From Streptomyces gardneri (GTDB lineage Bacteria; Actinomycetota; Actinomycetes; Streptomycetales; Streptomycetaceae), in assembly GCF_006539185.1 (NCBI RefSeq), contig NZ_BJMN01000055.1:1-64000 (forward strand): a DNA stretch of 64,000 nucleotides, given 5' to 3'. Of this stretch, positions 53,180 to 61,653 are shown piece after piece; within the stretch, counting starts at the first letter, position 1, and each line of letters opens with the position of its first letter. The notes under the pieces are model-generated. The model searched no databases. It saw only the letters and a program-made list of their open reading frames with translations, and was not told where the DNA came from. Both the position numbers and the translations under genes were made by a program.

Positions 53180-53211
53180 GAAGGGCCCCGTTCTTTCGAA
53201 CGGGGCCCTTC
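53180..53211. terminator. Hairpin terminator between CcdA gene and tRNA cluster
   Basis: GAAGGGCCCCGTTC (53180-53193) pairs with GAACGGGGCCCTTC (53198-53211), loop TTTC. Convergent to the CcdA gene and the minus-strand tRNA cluster, it can serve both. Confidence 0.9.
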
Positions 53212-53217
53212 TCTTTG

Positions 53218-53291
53218 TGGCTGGGGCCGGGGTCGAACCGGCGACCTATCGCTTTTCAGGCGATCGCTCGTACCAACTGAGCTACCCAGCC
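53218..53291 (-). tRNA. tRNA-Phe (anticodon GAA)
   Basis: 74 bases; acceptor GGCTGGG/CCCAGCC, D stem GCTC/GAGC, anticodon loop CTGAAAA giving GAA, T loop GTTCGACCC. CCA not encoded. Last of three tRNA genes on the minus strand. Confidence 0.95.
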
Positions 53292-53313
53292 ACGAAGCTG
53301 TTTCCAGCTTCAG

Positions 53314-53387
53314 CGACTCTGACGGGACTTGAACCCGCGACCTCCACCTTGACAGGGTGGCGAGCTAACCAACTGCTCCACAGAGCC
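53314..53387 (-). tRNA. tRNA-Asp (anticodon GTC), copy 2
   Basis: 74 bases; acceptor GGCTCTG/CAGAGTC and the same D arm, anticodon arm and T arm as the copy at 46833-46906. CCA not encoded. Middle gene of the cluster. Confidence 0.95.
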
Positions 53388-53427
53388 TTGCGTTGTGCGA
53401 GCACTAGTCTCGCACACGTTTACTGCG

Positions 53428-53500
53428 TACCCCCAACGGGATTCGAACCCGTGCTACCGCCTTGAAAGGGCGGCGTCCTGGGCCACTAGACGATGAGGGC
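53428..53500 (-). tRNA. tRNA-Glu (anticodon TTC)
   Basis: 73 bases; acceptor GCCCTCA/TGGGGGT with a G-T first pair, anticodon loop CTTTCAA giving TTC, T loop GTTCGAATC. CCA not encoded. First gene of the Glu-Asp-Phe cluster. In this group tRNA-Glu also feeds haem synthesis through glutamyl-tRNA reductase. Confidence 0.95.
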
Positions 53501-53628
53501 TAAGGGCCCCGCCGGGGCGCTTCGCAGCGCGTCGGGGACGTGAGAAGCATATGGGATGTCGGCCGCTATCGCCAAAACGGTTTCCGCGGACCCCCGGCGA
53601 GTCGCTCTGACGGGGGGACAATGGGCCC

Positions 53629-53979
53629 GTGCTGGAGATGACGCGCGAGGAGTTCGAGGAACTTGTCGCCGAGGCCCTGGACCGGATCCCACCGGAACTC
53701 GCCCGGCTGATGGACAACGTCGCGGTGTTCGTGGAGGACGAGCCCGCTCCGGACGATCCCGAGCTGCTCGGGCTGTACGAGGGGACGCCGCTGACCGAGC
53801 GCGGCGAGTGGTACGCCGGGGTGCTGCCGGACCGGATCACGATCTACCGGGGGCCGACGCTGCGGATGTGCGAGTCGCGTGAGGACGTGGTCGCGGAGAC
53901 CGAGATCACGGTGGTGCACGAGATCGCCCACCACTTCGGCATCGACGACGAGCGGCTGCACGCGCTGGGCTACGGCTGA
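53629..53979 (+). CDS. Metallopeptidase family protein (zincin, HExxH)
   Basis: A 116-residue protein with the metal-binding motif VVHEIAHHFGIDDERLHALG near the C-terminus; HEIAH binds zinc and the third ligand may be the Asp or His just after, as in minimal zincins (DUF1025 type). The N-terminal half (MTREEFEELVAEALDRIPPE) is helical, followed by VAVFVEDEP and GLYEGTPL. No signal peptide, so it acts inside the cell. Start is GTG 53629; ATG 53638 (MTREEFEE) is an equally good choice. Biological substrate unknown. Confidence 0.87.
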   Translation: MLEMTREEFEELVAEALDRIPPELARLMDNVAVFVEDEPAPDDPELLGLYEGTPLTERGEWYAGVLPDRITIYRGPTLRMCESREDVVAETEITVVHEIAHHFGIDDERLHALGYG

Positions 53980-54064
53980 GCCGAGGCGTGTCCCTTGCGG
54001 CGTCAAGGGAGTTGGGCAGGGCAACGCGTTCCGTCCCTGCCTGTTGTGTCCTGGAGGTGCCCCC

Positions 54065-54850
54065 GTGCGCCATTTGCCCGCCCGTTTGCCCGCCCGCGTG
54101 CGATGGGTCGCCGCCGCGCTGGCCGTCGCGGCCTGTGCCGGTCTGAGCGGCTGTATGAGTGTGAGTGACGAGGGGGCGAAGCCGACGCCCGGCGCGTCCG
54201 GGGGGAAGCGCGGTGTGGCGGCCGAGGCCGACGGCGGCGCCGGGCTCCAGGACGGCGGCGGCGGCTCCTGGAACGGGAGCTCCGAGAAGGGCGGGCCCGA
54301 AGCGGACGGCGGCGGCGGGAAGTCCCCGGTGCCGAGCGGTTCGCCGACGGGCACCACGAAGCCCTCGCCGGGCGCGGCACTGCCCTCGCTGGGCGCGGTC
54401 GGCGCCGGGGGCTCCACGAAGCCCGGGGAGGCGGGTGGCGGAGCCGGTGGCGCCGCAGGCGGCGGTCAGGGCTCGGGCGGGGGCCCTGTCGACGGCGGGA
54501 GCGGCGGCGCCGGCGGGAACGGCGGGAGCGGGGGCAGCGGCGGGAACGGCGGCGACGGGGGCAGCGGCGGCGGTGACGGCGGCGCGGGGAGCGGTGACAA
54601 CGGCGGCGGGGCCGGTGGTCCCGGTGGTGGCGGGGTGACGCCGACGCCCGAGCCGACGCCGAACCCGACCGAGCCTCCGACGCCGGAGCCGACCACGGAG
54701 CCCACCCCGGAACCGACGCCGGAGCCGACCTCGAATCCGACCGATCCGCCGACCCCGGGACCCGAGACCCAGCTGGGTGCGATGCGGGCGGCGGACGGGC
54801 CCGGAGCCCCTTCGGAGCCGGCCGCATCACCGCAGGTCGGGCCGGTGTGA
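54065..54850 (+). CDS. Glycine-rich lipoprotein
   Basis: A 261-residue exported protein. The signal peptide ends at the lipobox LSGC (about residues 27-30), so it should be lipid-anchored outside the cell. The remainder has no globular domain: a Gly-rich stretch (GGSGGSGGNGGDGGSGGG, about 125-195) and a Pro/Thr/Glu repeat (EPTPNPTEPPTPEPT, about 195-240) resembling wall-spanning linkers. No catalytic or binding motif is seen. The start GTG 54065 has GGAGGTG upstream. The antisense frames here are shadows of this sequence. Confidence 0.75.
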   Translation: MRHLPARLPARVRWVAAALAVAACAGLSGCMSVSDEGAKPTPGASGGKRGVAAEADGGAGLQDGGGGSWNGSSEKGGPEADGGGGKSPVPSGSPTGTTKPSPGAALPSLGAVGAGGSTKPGEAGGGAGGAAGGGQGSGGGPVDGGSGGAGGNGGSGGSGGNGGDGGSGGGDGGAGSGDNGGGAGGPGGGGVTPTPEPTPNPTEPPTPEPTTEPTPEPTPEPTSNPTDPPTPGPETQLGAMRAADGPGAPSEPAASPQVGPV

Positions 54851-54861
54851 CGGAGCCCGGT

Positions 54862-54891
54862 TTGCCATAGGTGGGGGAGGGTGCGTATGGT
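54862..54891 (+). promoter_or_regulatory. Promoter of the DEAD-box helicase gene
   Basis: -35 TTGCCA (54862-54867), 18-base spacer, -10 TATGGT (54886-54891), a good HrdB-type match. It predicts a leader of about 150 bases before the ATG at 55049, containing the small hairpin GACCGC/GCGGTC (54969-54986). Confidence 0.65.
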
Positions 54892-55048
54892 GGTAGATCG
54901 TTTGATCCCATTGCCCGGCGCCGACACAGAAGAGCGCCGTGTGGCGCGTACTCTCCCTAGCCGTGGCTGACCGCATTGAGGCGGTCGATTTGCGAATTCA
55001 CGGAGTTGACGGGCGCGTGCCGAGACTCCGGAAGGTTTCGCATTTCGC

Positions 55049-57196
55049 ATGTCCATTTTCAGTTCTGACCACACCGTCATGCCCGAGAACGACGAGATCG
55101 TCGAGGCCGTAGTGGCCACCGAGACCGTCGAGGCGGTCGTCATCGAGGCCGACGACATCATCGACGCCGTCGAGATCGACGCCATCGAGAACGACGCGGA
55201 CGACTCCGACGAGGAGCCCGCCGAGCCCACCATCACCTTCGGCGACCTCGGTCTGCCCGAGGGCGTCGTGCGCAAGCTCGCGCAGAACGGCGTGACGACC
55301 CCCTTCCCGATCCAGGCGGCGACCATCCCGGACGCCCTGGCCGGCAAGGACATCCTCGGCCGTGGCCGTACCGGCTCCGGCAAGACCCTCTCCTTCGGTC
55401 TGCCGCTGCTGGCCGGTCTGGCCGGCGGCCACACCGACAAGAAGAAGCCCCGCGGCATCATCCTCACGCCGACCCGTGAGCTCGCGATGCAGGTCGCGGA
55501 CGCCCTCCAGCCCTACGGCGACGTGCTCGGCCTCAAGATGAAGGTCGTCTGCGGCGGTACGTCCATGGGCAACCAGATCTACGCCCTGGAGCGCGGTGTC
55601 GACGTCCTCGTCGCCACCCCGGGCCGTCTCCGCGACATCATCAACCGCGGCGCCTGCTCCCTGGAGAACGTGAAGATCGCGGTCCTCGACGAGGCCGACC
55701 AGATGGCCGACCTGGGCTTCCTGCCCGAGGTCACCGAGCTGCTCGACCAGATCCCCGGCGGCGGCCAGCGCATGCTCTTCTCCGCCACCATGGAGAACGA
55801 GATCGGCACCCTGGTCAAGCGCTACCTGACCGACCCCGTCACGCACGAGGTCGACAGCGCCCAGGGCAACGTCACGACCATGACCCACCACGTCCTCGTC
55901 GTGAAGCCGAAGGACAAGGCGCCGGTCACCGCCGCCATCGCCGCCCGCAAGGGCCGCACCATCATCTTCGTCCGCACCCAGCTCGGCGCGGACCGCATCG
56001 CCGAGCAGCTGTGCGACGCCGGTGTGAAGGCCGACGCGCTGCACGGCGGCATGACGCAGGGCGCCCGTACCCGCGTCCTCGAGGACTTCAAGAAGGGCTA
56101 CGTCAACGCGCTCGTCGCGACCGACGTCGCCGCCCGAGGCATCCACGTCGACGGCATCGACCTGGTCCTCAACGTGGACCCGGCCGGCGACCACAAGGAC
56201 TACCTGCACCGCTCGGGCCGTACCGCCCGTGCCGGCCGCTCCGGTGTCGTGGTCTCCCTGGCCCTGCCGCACCAGCGCCGTCAGATCTTCCGTCTGATGG
56301 AGGACGCGGGCGTCGACGCCTCGCGCCACATGGTCGGCGGCGCCGGCGCGTTCGACCCCGAGGTCGCGGAGATCACGGGCGCCCGTTCGCTGACCGAGGT
56401 CCAGGCCGACTCGGCGAACAACTCGGCCAAGCAGGCCGAGCGCGAGGTCGTCGACCTGACCAAGCAGCTGGAGCGCCTGCAGCTCCGCGCCGTCGAGCTC
56501 CGCGAGGAGGCCGACCGTCTGGTGGCCCGCGCCGCCCGTGAGCGTGGCGAGGACCCGGAGGCCGCTGTCGCCGAGGTGACCGAGGCCGCCGAGGCCGAGG
56601 TCGCTGCCGCCGCCGTCGAGGCCGAGCGTGCCGCTCGCGCCGAGGAGCAGCGTCGTGAGGAGCGCCCGGCGTTCCGCGACGACCGCGGCAACTACGAGCG
56701 CCGTGACCGTGGCGGCGACCGCGGTGGCGACCGTGGCGGCTTCCGCCGCGACGACCGTCCGTCCGGTGGCTTCCGCCGCGACAACGACCGTCCGTCCTCG
56801 GGTGGTTTCCGTCGTGACGACCGCCCGTCGGGTGGCTTCAACCGTGACGACCGCGGTGGCGACCGTGGTGGCTTCCGCCGCGACAACGACCGTCCGTCCT
56901 CGGGTGGTTTCCGTCGTGACGACCGCCCGTCCGGTGGCTTCAACCGTGACGACCGTGGCGGCCGCTCCTTCGAGCGTCGCGACAACGACCGTCCGGCCGG
57001 CGGCCACCGCGGCAGCGACCGTCCGTTCAACCGCGACCGTCGCGACGACCGCCCCGCCGGCGGCTTCCGCTCCGGTGGCAGCGGCGACCGCCCGTTCGGT
57101 CGTCGTGACGACCACCGCGGCACCGGTTCGACCGGTTCGACCGGCGGCTCCTTCGCCCGCCGCGACGACAAGCCGCGCTGGAAGCGCAACGGCTGA
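55049..57196 (+). CDS. DEAD-box RNA helicase with RGG-type repeat tail
   Basis: A 715-residue helicase. An acidic N-terminus (1-60) is followed by the two RecA domains: FGDLGLPEGVVRKLAQNGVT and PIQAATIPDAL (Q motif), RTGSGKTLSFGLP (motif I), PTRELAMQV (Ia), VLDEADQMADLGF (II), LFSATMENEI (III), and HRSGRTARAG (VI). A coiled, Ala/Glu-rich section (about 440-535) leads to a C-terminal tail of about 180 residues built from repeats such as GGFRRDDRPSGG and GGFRRDNDRPSSGG, a nucleic-acid-binding RGG-like tail. RhlE/CsdA-type remodelling of structured RNA is expected. Start ATG 55049 or 55079. Long leader suggests post-transcriptional control. Confidence 0.93.
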   Translation: MSIFSSDHTVMPENDEIVEAVVATETVEAVVIEADDIIDAVEIDAIENDADDSDEEPAEPTITFGDLGLPEGVVRKLAQNGVTTPFPIQAATIPDALAGKDILGRGRTGSGKTLSFGLPLLAGLAGGHTDKKKPRGIILTPTRELAMQVADALQPYGDVLGLKMKVVCGGTSMGNQIYALERGVDVLVATPGRLRDIINRGACSLENVKIAVLDEADQMADLGFLPEVTELLDQIPGGGQRMLFSATMENEIGTLVKRYLTDPVTHEVDSAQGNVTTMTHHVLVVKPKDKAPVTAAIAARKGRTIIFVRTQLGADRIAEQLCDAGVKADALHGGMTQGARTRVLEDFKKGYVNALVATDVAARGIHVDGIDLVLNVDPAGDHKDYLHRSGRTARAGRSGVVVSLALPHQRRQIFRLMEDAGVDASRHMVGGAGAFDPEVAEITGARSLTEVQADSANNSAKQAEREVVDLTKQLERLQLRAVELREEADRLVARAARERGEDPEAAVAEVTEAAEAEVAAAAVEAERAARAEEQRREERPAFRDDRGNYERRDRGGDRGGDRGGFRRDDRPSGGFRRDNDRPSSGGFRRDDRPSGGFNRDDRGGDRGGFRRDNDRPSSGGFRRDDRPSGGFNRDDRGGRSFERRDNDRPAGGHRGSDRPFNRDRRDDRPAGGFRSGGSGDRPFGRRDDHRGTGSTGSTGGSFARRDDKPRWKRNG
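56674..57170 (+). repeat. RGG-type coding repeats in the helicase tail
   Basis: The DNA of the tail contains near-identical direct repeats, for example GGTGGCTTCCGCCGCGA and CGACCGTCCGTCCTCGG, recurring through 56740-56960. The encoded units alternate GGFRRDDRPSGG, GGFRRDNDRPSSGG and GGFNRDDRGG. Such repeats can change in number by slippage or recombination. Confidence 0.85.
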
Positions 57197-57215
57197 GTCC
57201 GCGTAACACGCTGAG

Positions 57216-57255
57216 CAGGGCCCGTACGAGCACTTCGGTGCTGGTACGGGCCCTG
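57216..57255 (+). terminator. Hairpin terminator after the helicase gene, UUCG loop
   Basis: CAGGGCCCGTAC (57216-57227) pairs with GTACGGGCCCTG (57244-57255), and the stem continues, with one mismatch, as GAGCAC/GTGCTG to the tetraloop TTCG (57234-57237). Confidence 0.92.
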
Positions 57256-57361
57256 TCCCGTTTCACCTCCCCTTTCACCGTCCCGTATCGCCCTCTCGGA
57301 CCGCCGTTCGACCGGATACGCTCAGCCGATCATCAGGTTGCCCTTGGGGAGGGACCTCTCT

Positions 57362-60300
57362 TTGTCTCGTTTCGCCCGCGTGCGGCGCCCCCGCGCGCGT
57401 ATCGCCGTCCTCGCCACCACACTGCTCGCCTCGGCCGTCGGCCTCTCGCCCGCCGTGGTCGCCGAGGCGTCGCCGATCGTCGGCATCGACCAGCTCGACA
57501 TCGCAGAGAACTGGCGGGTCGTGCCCCGGCAGGTGACCGTCACCGCGGTCGGCCCCACGGGCTACGTGCACGAGACGGAGGACCCCGACGGGTCCCTCGG
57601 CGGGCAGCTGGAGTGGACGGACTTCACCGACCCCGCGAAGAGCGTGTCGCTGGGATACGGGACGCAGGCGGCCCTGCCCTTCGCCGGGTCCGGCACCGGC
57701 GGGCGCTACCTGTACGTCCAGCGAGGCGTCGGCGTCCACGCCGTCCGCGACCTGGAGACCGGCACCGAGCAGTCGCTCGACATGCCGAGCGACGCGAGCT
57801 ACCGGGGGCTGCTCGGCGACAGGCTGCTCTTCCAGCAGTACGCCTCCGCCGGGGACTCCTCCACGACCACCGGCTACTACCTGGTGAGCGCGGCCGACCC
57901 GAACGGGGCCCGCACGCCCGTCACCGGCTGGCCCGAGGGCGCCGGACTGCACCACGCGCGGCTCGCGGCCGGCGACGGCTCCGTCGCCGTGCTCCGCTTC
58001 GGCAGGTCCGGCGACCCGGCCGCCGACGGCTACTCCGACCTCGGCGTCGTCGACCTGGGCACCGGGCAGATGACCGTGATCCCGGCCGCCACCCCGGCAG
58101 GGAGCGCGCTCGTCGCGCCGGTGGCCGTGAGCCCCGACCGGATCGCCTGGATCGACACCGACCGCACCGTCCACGTGCGGCAGCGCGCGGCCCTGACCGG
58201 CGCCGAGCAGACGATCGTCCTCCCCGAAGGCCTGAGCACCGCTCGTGTCGCCCTCGTCGGCGGCTGGGTCCTCGCCCTGGGCGAGGCCTCCGGAGCCGAC
58301 GCCGCCCTGAAGCGGCGGCTCGTCGCGCTGCACCCAGACGGGCGGACGAAGACCCTCCTGGAGAAGGCCGAGGCGGAGCTCACCCAGATCGCGGGCGGGG
58401 GCGCGGCCGTCGTCGGCGGTATGTCCTCCTCGGACTGGTCCGTCTTCAAGGCCGTCCCGGCGAAGGACGGCGGCGCGCCGCTCCTGGAGAAGCTGAGCCG
58501 CGTGGAGCCGCTGCCCGCCGAGGTGCGCTCGCTCGCCCTCGGCGCGGGCCGGCTCTCCACGCTGGAGCTGGACACCAGGATGGGCAGCGGCTTCTACGCA
58601 CGGACGCCGCTGCCGGTCGGGCCGGTGCACACCGGTCATCCGCAGCCGCTGTGGGCGGGCGCAGAGACGAAGCGGCTGAAGAGCAGCACGCCGCTCTTCG
58701 ACAGCGGTGACGGCCGTACGGTCTATCTGGCCCACGACGACTCCAAGCCGCTTGAGGTCACCGCCCGTACGTCCGAAGGTCAGGTGCGCCGGGTGTCCAC
58801 CGGCGAGACGGACGGACGGATCGTCGACGTCTTCGGCCGGCGGGCGGTCTTCCAGGGCGGCGGCAAGACGCTCGTCGTGGACCTCGACGCGCAGAACGCC
58901 GTCAGCAACCAGGTGTCCACGGCGCCGGCGGCCCTCTGGGGCGACACGCTGTACAGGGGCACGGCGACCGCGGGCGAGGTGACGCGGACCGACCTGGCCA
59001 CCGGCAAGGACCTCGGCAAGGTCACGACCGGGACGGCGTGCGTCCCGACGGAGCTCCAGGCGTCCGCCGGACGCTGGCTGTACTGGTCGTGCGGGCGGAC
59101 CCAGCAGGGAGTGGTCGACCTCAGGACGAACACGAAGCTGCGGTTGGCTTCGGAGATGTCCGTCGACACCCTGCTGGGCGACGGCTACGTCGTCGACCGG
59201 GACGCCGACGCGTACCTCCGGCTCACCGACCTCACCAAGGTCACCAACGGCAAGCCCGCGGTGCGCAGGCTCGTCGACTCCGCGCCCGTGCGCGGCGCCC
59301 GTCGCGAGTACTGGACCGTGGACCGCTTCGGCGGGGCCGTCGCCTACAAGGACGCCCAGAGCCGCGTCCACGTCGTCTGGCCCGGCGTCCCCACGTCCGG
59401 GCTCACCGCCGCCTCGTCGAAGGTGCCGGCGAGCATGCGGATCCAGGACGGCTGGAAGGCGTACTGGACGCTGTCCAAGCCCTCGTCGTACTGGCAGCTG
59501 ACGGTGCGCGACCCGCACTCCGGGGACCCGATCCGCGCCTACGGGGGCGGCGAGACCCGGAGCCGAATCGACGTCTCCTGGGACGGCAGGACGGCGGCGG
59601 GGAAGCCCGTCGCGAACGGCCGGTACACGTGGCACCTGCAGGCGAACACGGCGGACGGGCAGGGCAGCGACCTGTCGGTGACCGGCACGGTCACGGTCTC
59701 CGGCGGCCAGCCCGCCTGGCGTGACATGGCCGGGAACGACACGCAGGGCGATCTCCTGGTGATGGACACGGCGGGTCTCGTGTCGATGTACCGGGGCACC
59801 GGGTACAGCGGTCTGTCGGCGCGGATCGCGGGCACCAGCGCGAAGTTCCCGACGGCGTCCCTCCTGGTGCCGTTCGGCGACGTGAACGCCGACGGGTGCG
59901 CGGACGTGCTGGTGCGCGTCGGCGACCAGCTGCGGGCCTACCGGCCGGGGTGCGGGAAGGTGGTGTCGGCGTCCTCGCCGTACACGACGATCGGCTCGGG
60001 CTGGGGTCAGTACGACGTCCTGACGTCCTCCGGCGACGCGAACGGTGACGGGTTCACCGATCTGATCGCGCGCCAGACGTCGACGGGCGACATGTACTTC
60101 TACGCCGGCACGGCCGACCACCGGGTGAAGCCCCGGGTCCGGATCGGCACGAACTGGAAGCTGTACAAGAAGGTCGTCGGTGCCGGCGACCTCAACGGCG
60201 ACGGGCGCGGCGACCTGCTCGGCGTGGACGCGGCGGGCGTGCTGTGGCGGTACTACGGCACGGCGACCGGCGGCGTGACCGCGCGCGTGAGGGTCGGCAG

Positions 60301-60481
60301 CGGCTGGGGCGCCTACACCTCCCTGGTGGGGGTAGGCGACATCTCCGGCGACGGCTGCGCGGACCTGGTCGCCCGTGACACGGCGGGCCGGCTCTACGAC
60401 TACGACAGCACCTGCCGTGGCCCGTACGGCTCGCGCATGCTGATCGGCGGCGGCTGGAACGCCTTCAAGAGCCTCCACTGA
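57362..60481 (+). CDS. Large secreted FG-GAP/VCBS repeat protein with a FlgD-like Ig domain
   Basis: A 1039-residue exported protein. The start is TTG 57362 with GGGAGGG eight bases upstream; a TTG at 57338 gives a longer frame without such a site. The signal peptide is VRRPRARIAVLATTLLASAV with cleavage near VAEAS. Residues 35-690 are a beta-propeller-like region with repeated Trp/Gly strands and no assigned domain. A FlgD-like Ig domain follows (IDVSWDGRTAAGKPVANGRY, about 735-800). The end holds FG-GAP/VCBS repeats with calcium-type loops: FGDVNADGCADVL, GDANGDGFTDLIA, GDLNGDGRGDLLG and GDISGDGCADLVA. Extracellular binding or enzyme role unknown. No neighbour explains it. Confidence 0.85.
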   Translation: MSRFARVRRPRARIAVLATTLLASAVGLSPAVVAEASPIVGIDQLDIAENWRVVPRQVTVTAVGPTGYVHETEDPDGSLGGQLEWTDFTDPAKSVSLGYGTQAALPFAGSGTGGRYLYVQRGVGVHAVRDLETGTEQSLDMPSDASYRGLLGDRLLFQQYASAGDSSTTTGYYLVSAADPNGARTPVTGWPEGAGLHHARLAAGDGSVAVLRFGRSGDPAADGYSDLGVVDLGTGQMTVIPAATPAGSALVAPVAVSPDRIAWIDTDRTVHVRQRAALTGAEQTIVLPEGLSTARVALVGGWVLALGEASGADAALKRRLVALHPDGRTKTLLEKAEAELTQIAGGGAAVVGGMSSSDWSVFKAVPAKDGGAPLLEKLSRVEPLPAEVRSLALGAGRLSTLELDTRMGSGFYARTPLPVGPVHTGHPQPLWAGAETKRLKSSTPLFDSGDGRTVYLAHDDSKPLEVTARTSEGQVRRVSTGETDGRIVDVFGRRAVFQGGGKTLVVDLDAQNAVSNQVSTAPAALWGDTLYRGTATAGEVTRTDLATGKDLGKVTTGTACVPTELQASAGRWLYWSCGRTQQGVVDLRTNTKLRLASEMSVDTLLGDGYVVDRDADAYLRLTDLTKVTNGKPAVRRLVDSAPVRGARREYWTVDRFGGAVAYKDAQSRVHVVWPGVPTSGLTAASSKVPASMRIQDGWKAYWTLSKPSSYWQLTVRDPHSGDPIRAYGGGETRSRIDVSWDGRTAAGKPVANGRYTWHLQANTADGQGSDLSVTGTVTVSGGQPAWRDMAGNDTQGDLLVMDTAGLVSMYRGTGYSGLSARIAGTSAKFPTASLLVPFGDVNADGCADVLVRVGDQLRAYRPGCGKVVSASSPYTTIGSGWGQYDVLTSSGDANGDGFTDLIARQTSTGDMYFYAGTADHRVKPRVRIGTNWKLYKKVVGAGDLNGDGRGDLLGVDAAGVLWRYYGTATGGVTARVRVGSGWGAYTSLVGVGDISGDGCADLVARDTAGRLYDYDSTCRGPYGSRMLIGGGWNAFKSLH

Positions 60482-60588
60482 CCTGACGGATGCCCGAGGG
60501 GAGGCGCGGCACGTGCCGCGCCTCGTGTCGGATACCCGATCGGTTCCGGGGGGCTCTCGGGCTATGCTGCTCGGGTGTGCTTGTGCAC

Positions 60589-60661
60589 GGGCCGTTAGCT
60601 CAATTGGCAGAGCAGTGGACTTTTAATCCATTGGTTGTGGGTTCGAGTCCCACACGGCCTA
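60589..60661 (+). tRNA. tRNA-Lys (anticodon TTT)
   Basis: 73 bases; acceptor GGGCCGT/ACGGCCT, D arm AGCTCAATTGGCAGAGCA, anticodon loop CTTTTAA giving TTT, T loop GTTCGAGTC. CCA not encoded. TATGCT at 60563-60568 may be its -10. Confidence 0.96.
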
Positions 60662-60676
60662 CCGAAGGCCTCACCG

Positions 60677-60712
60677 AAGGACCCTCGTCGACCTGAGTCG
60701 GCGAGGGTCCTT
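60677..60712 (+). terminator. Hairpin terminator after tRNA-Lys
   Basis: AAGGACCCTCG (60677-60687) pairs with CGAGGGTCCTT (60702-60712), with GAC/GTC extending the stem, followed by TCGTTT. Confidence 0.85.
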
Positions 60713-60740
60713 TCGTTTCCCTGTCTCCCAGGGCGGGGTG

Positions 60741-61202
60741 TCAGATCACCGGGCGCCCGGCGCGCAGGAGTTCGCGGCCCTGGAGTTCGTTGGCCTCGCG
60801 CCAGGCCTGCACGCGGTGCGGGGTGATGCGGAACCAGCGGTACGGGGTCGACTCGGCGCGCGGGTCGAAGCCGGTGCGCTCGGCGAAGCGGTCGCCCTGC
60901 TCCCGCGGCAGCGCGTCGATCTCCAGGACCTCGACGGTGCCGTCGATCATCGACACGTCGCGGGTGTGGCCGAGGCCCAGGCGGACGCGCCGGGTCGCGG
61001 CCATGTTCCGGCCGGTCGGGCTGTTCGCCGGGGTGGAGACGAGCACGGCCTCGCCGTCCCGGTCGAAGGAGAGCGGTACGAGGTACGGCACGCCGTCCGG
61101 TGAGGCGGTGGCCACCCAGACGTCGACGTCGTGGGCGAGCCGCTGCTCGGTGTCGTGGCGGCGCTGGGCGCGGGAGCGGGGGGCGGCGGCGGTGGTGGTC
61201 AT
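60741..61202 (-). CDS. Pyridoxamine 5'-phosphate oxidase-fold flavin/F420-binding protein
   Basis: A 153-residue split-barrel protein. VDVWVATASPDGVPYLVPLS and FDRDGEAVLVSTPANSPTGR are the usual strands and cofactor loop of the family, RNMAATRRVRLGLGHTRDVS follows, and YRWFRITPHRVQAWREANEL ends the barrel. Such proteins bind FMN or F420 and reduce or sense small molecules; the substrate cannot be told. Start ATG 61202. It lies nine bases after the stop of the VOC gene on the same strand, so the two are probably cotranscribed. Confidence 0.85.
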   Translation of the reverse strand: MTTTAAAPRSRAQRRHDTEQRLAHDVDVWVATASPDGVPYLVPLSFDRDGEAVLVSTPANSPTGRNMAATRRVRLGLGHTRDVSMIDGTVEVLEIDALPREQGDRFAERTGFDPRAESTPYRWFRITPHRVQAWREANELQGRELLRAGRPVI

Positions 61203-61211
61203 CGGCCGGGC

Positions 61212-61571
61212 TCAGTTGTCCTGGATGAGGCCGAGGTCGTTGCCGTCGGCGTCGACGACGGTGGCGACGAGCCGGCCGCCGCCGACGTCCTTCGGCGCGT
61301 CCTTCACGGTGGCGCCCGCGGCGGTCACCTCGGCGATCTTCGCCTCGATGTCCGGCACGTGCCAGTAGGCGAGCGAGGAGGTCAGGCCCTGCGGGCCGCC
61401 GCCCGGCAGCAGCCCGATGTGCTGGCCGGCGGCCTCGAACGCGACGTAGTAGGGCTCGTCGATCTGCGGCTCGACGCCGAGGAGGGCGGCGTACACGGCC
61501 TTGGCCTTCGCCAGGTCGGACACGGGGTGGAGAACGGTCTTGATGCCCTGGGTGGTGGAAGAACCGGTCAT
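61212..61571 (-). CDS. VOC family protein
   Basis: A 119-residue vicinal-oxygen-chelate protein. IKTVLHPVSDLAKAKAVYAA with LLGVEPQIDEPYYVAFE and GQHIGLLP form the first beta-alpha-beta unit, and SLAYWHVPDIEAKIAEVTAA to VVDADGNDLGLIQ the second. The metal ligands His and Glu of glyoxalases are only partly present, so it may bind rather than convert a ligand. Start ATG 61571 with CAGGAG nine bases upstream. It heads a two-gene unit with the flavin-fold gene and is divergent from the LuxR-type regulator, which may control it. Confidence 0.88.
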   Translation of the reverse strand: MTGSSTTQGIKTVLHPVSDLAKAKAVYAALLGVEPQIDEPYYVAFEAAGQHIGLLPGGGPQGLTSSLAYWHVPDIEAKIAEVTAAGATVKDAPKDVGGGRLVATVVDADGNDLGLIQDN

Positions 61572-61653
61572 GGTGGTCGCTCCTGTGGGTCGTGTCGTTC
61601 GGTGCGTCGTTCGGTGTGGTTCCACTCTCCGTCAGCGGGGCTCCGGCCGCCTC

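Noticed and set aside
53503..53517. A GGCCCC/GGGGCC-type hairpin beside tRNA-Glu
   Set aside because: It lies upstream of the tRNA on its own strand and far from the end of any plus-strand gene, so a terminator role is not supported.
57275..60478. A 1067-codon minus-strand frame opposite the FG-GAP protein
   Set aside because: The plus-strand frame has a signal peptide and calcium loops; the minus frame is shadow sequence rich in Arg, Pro and Val.
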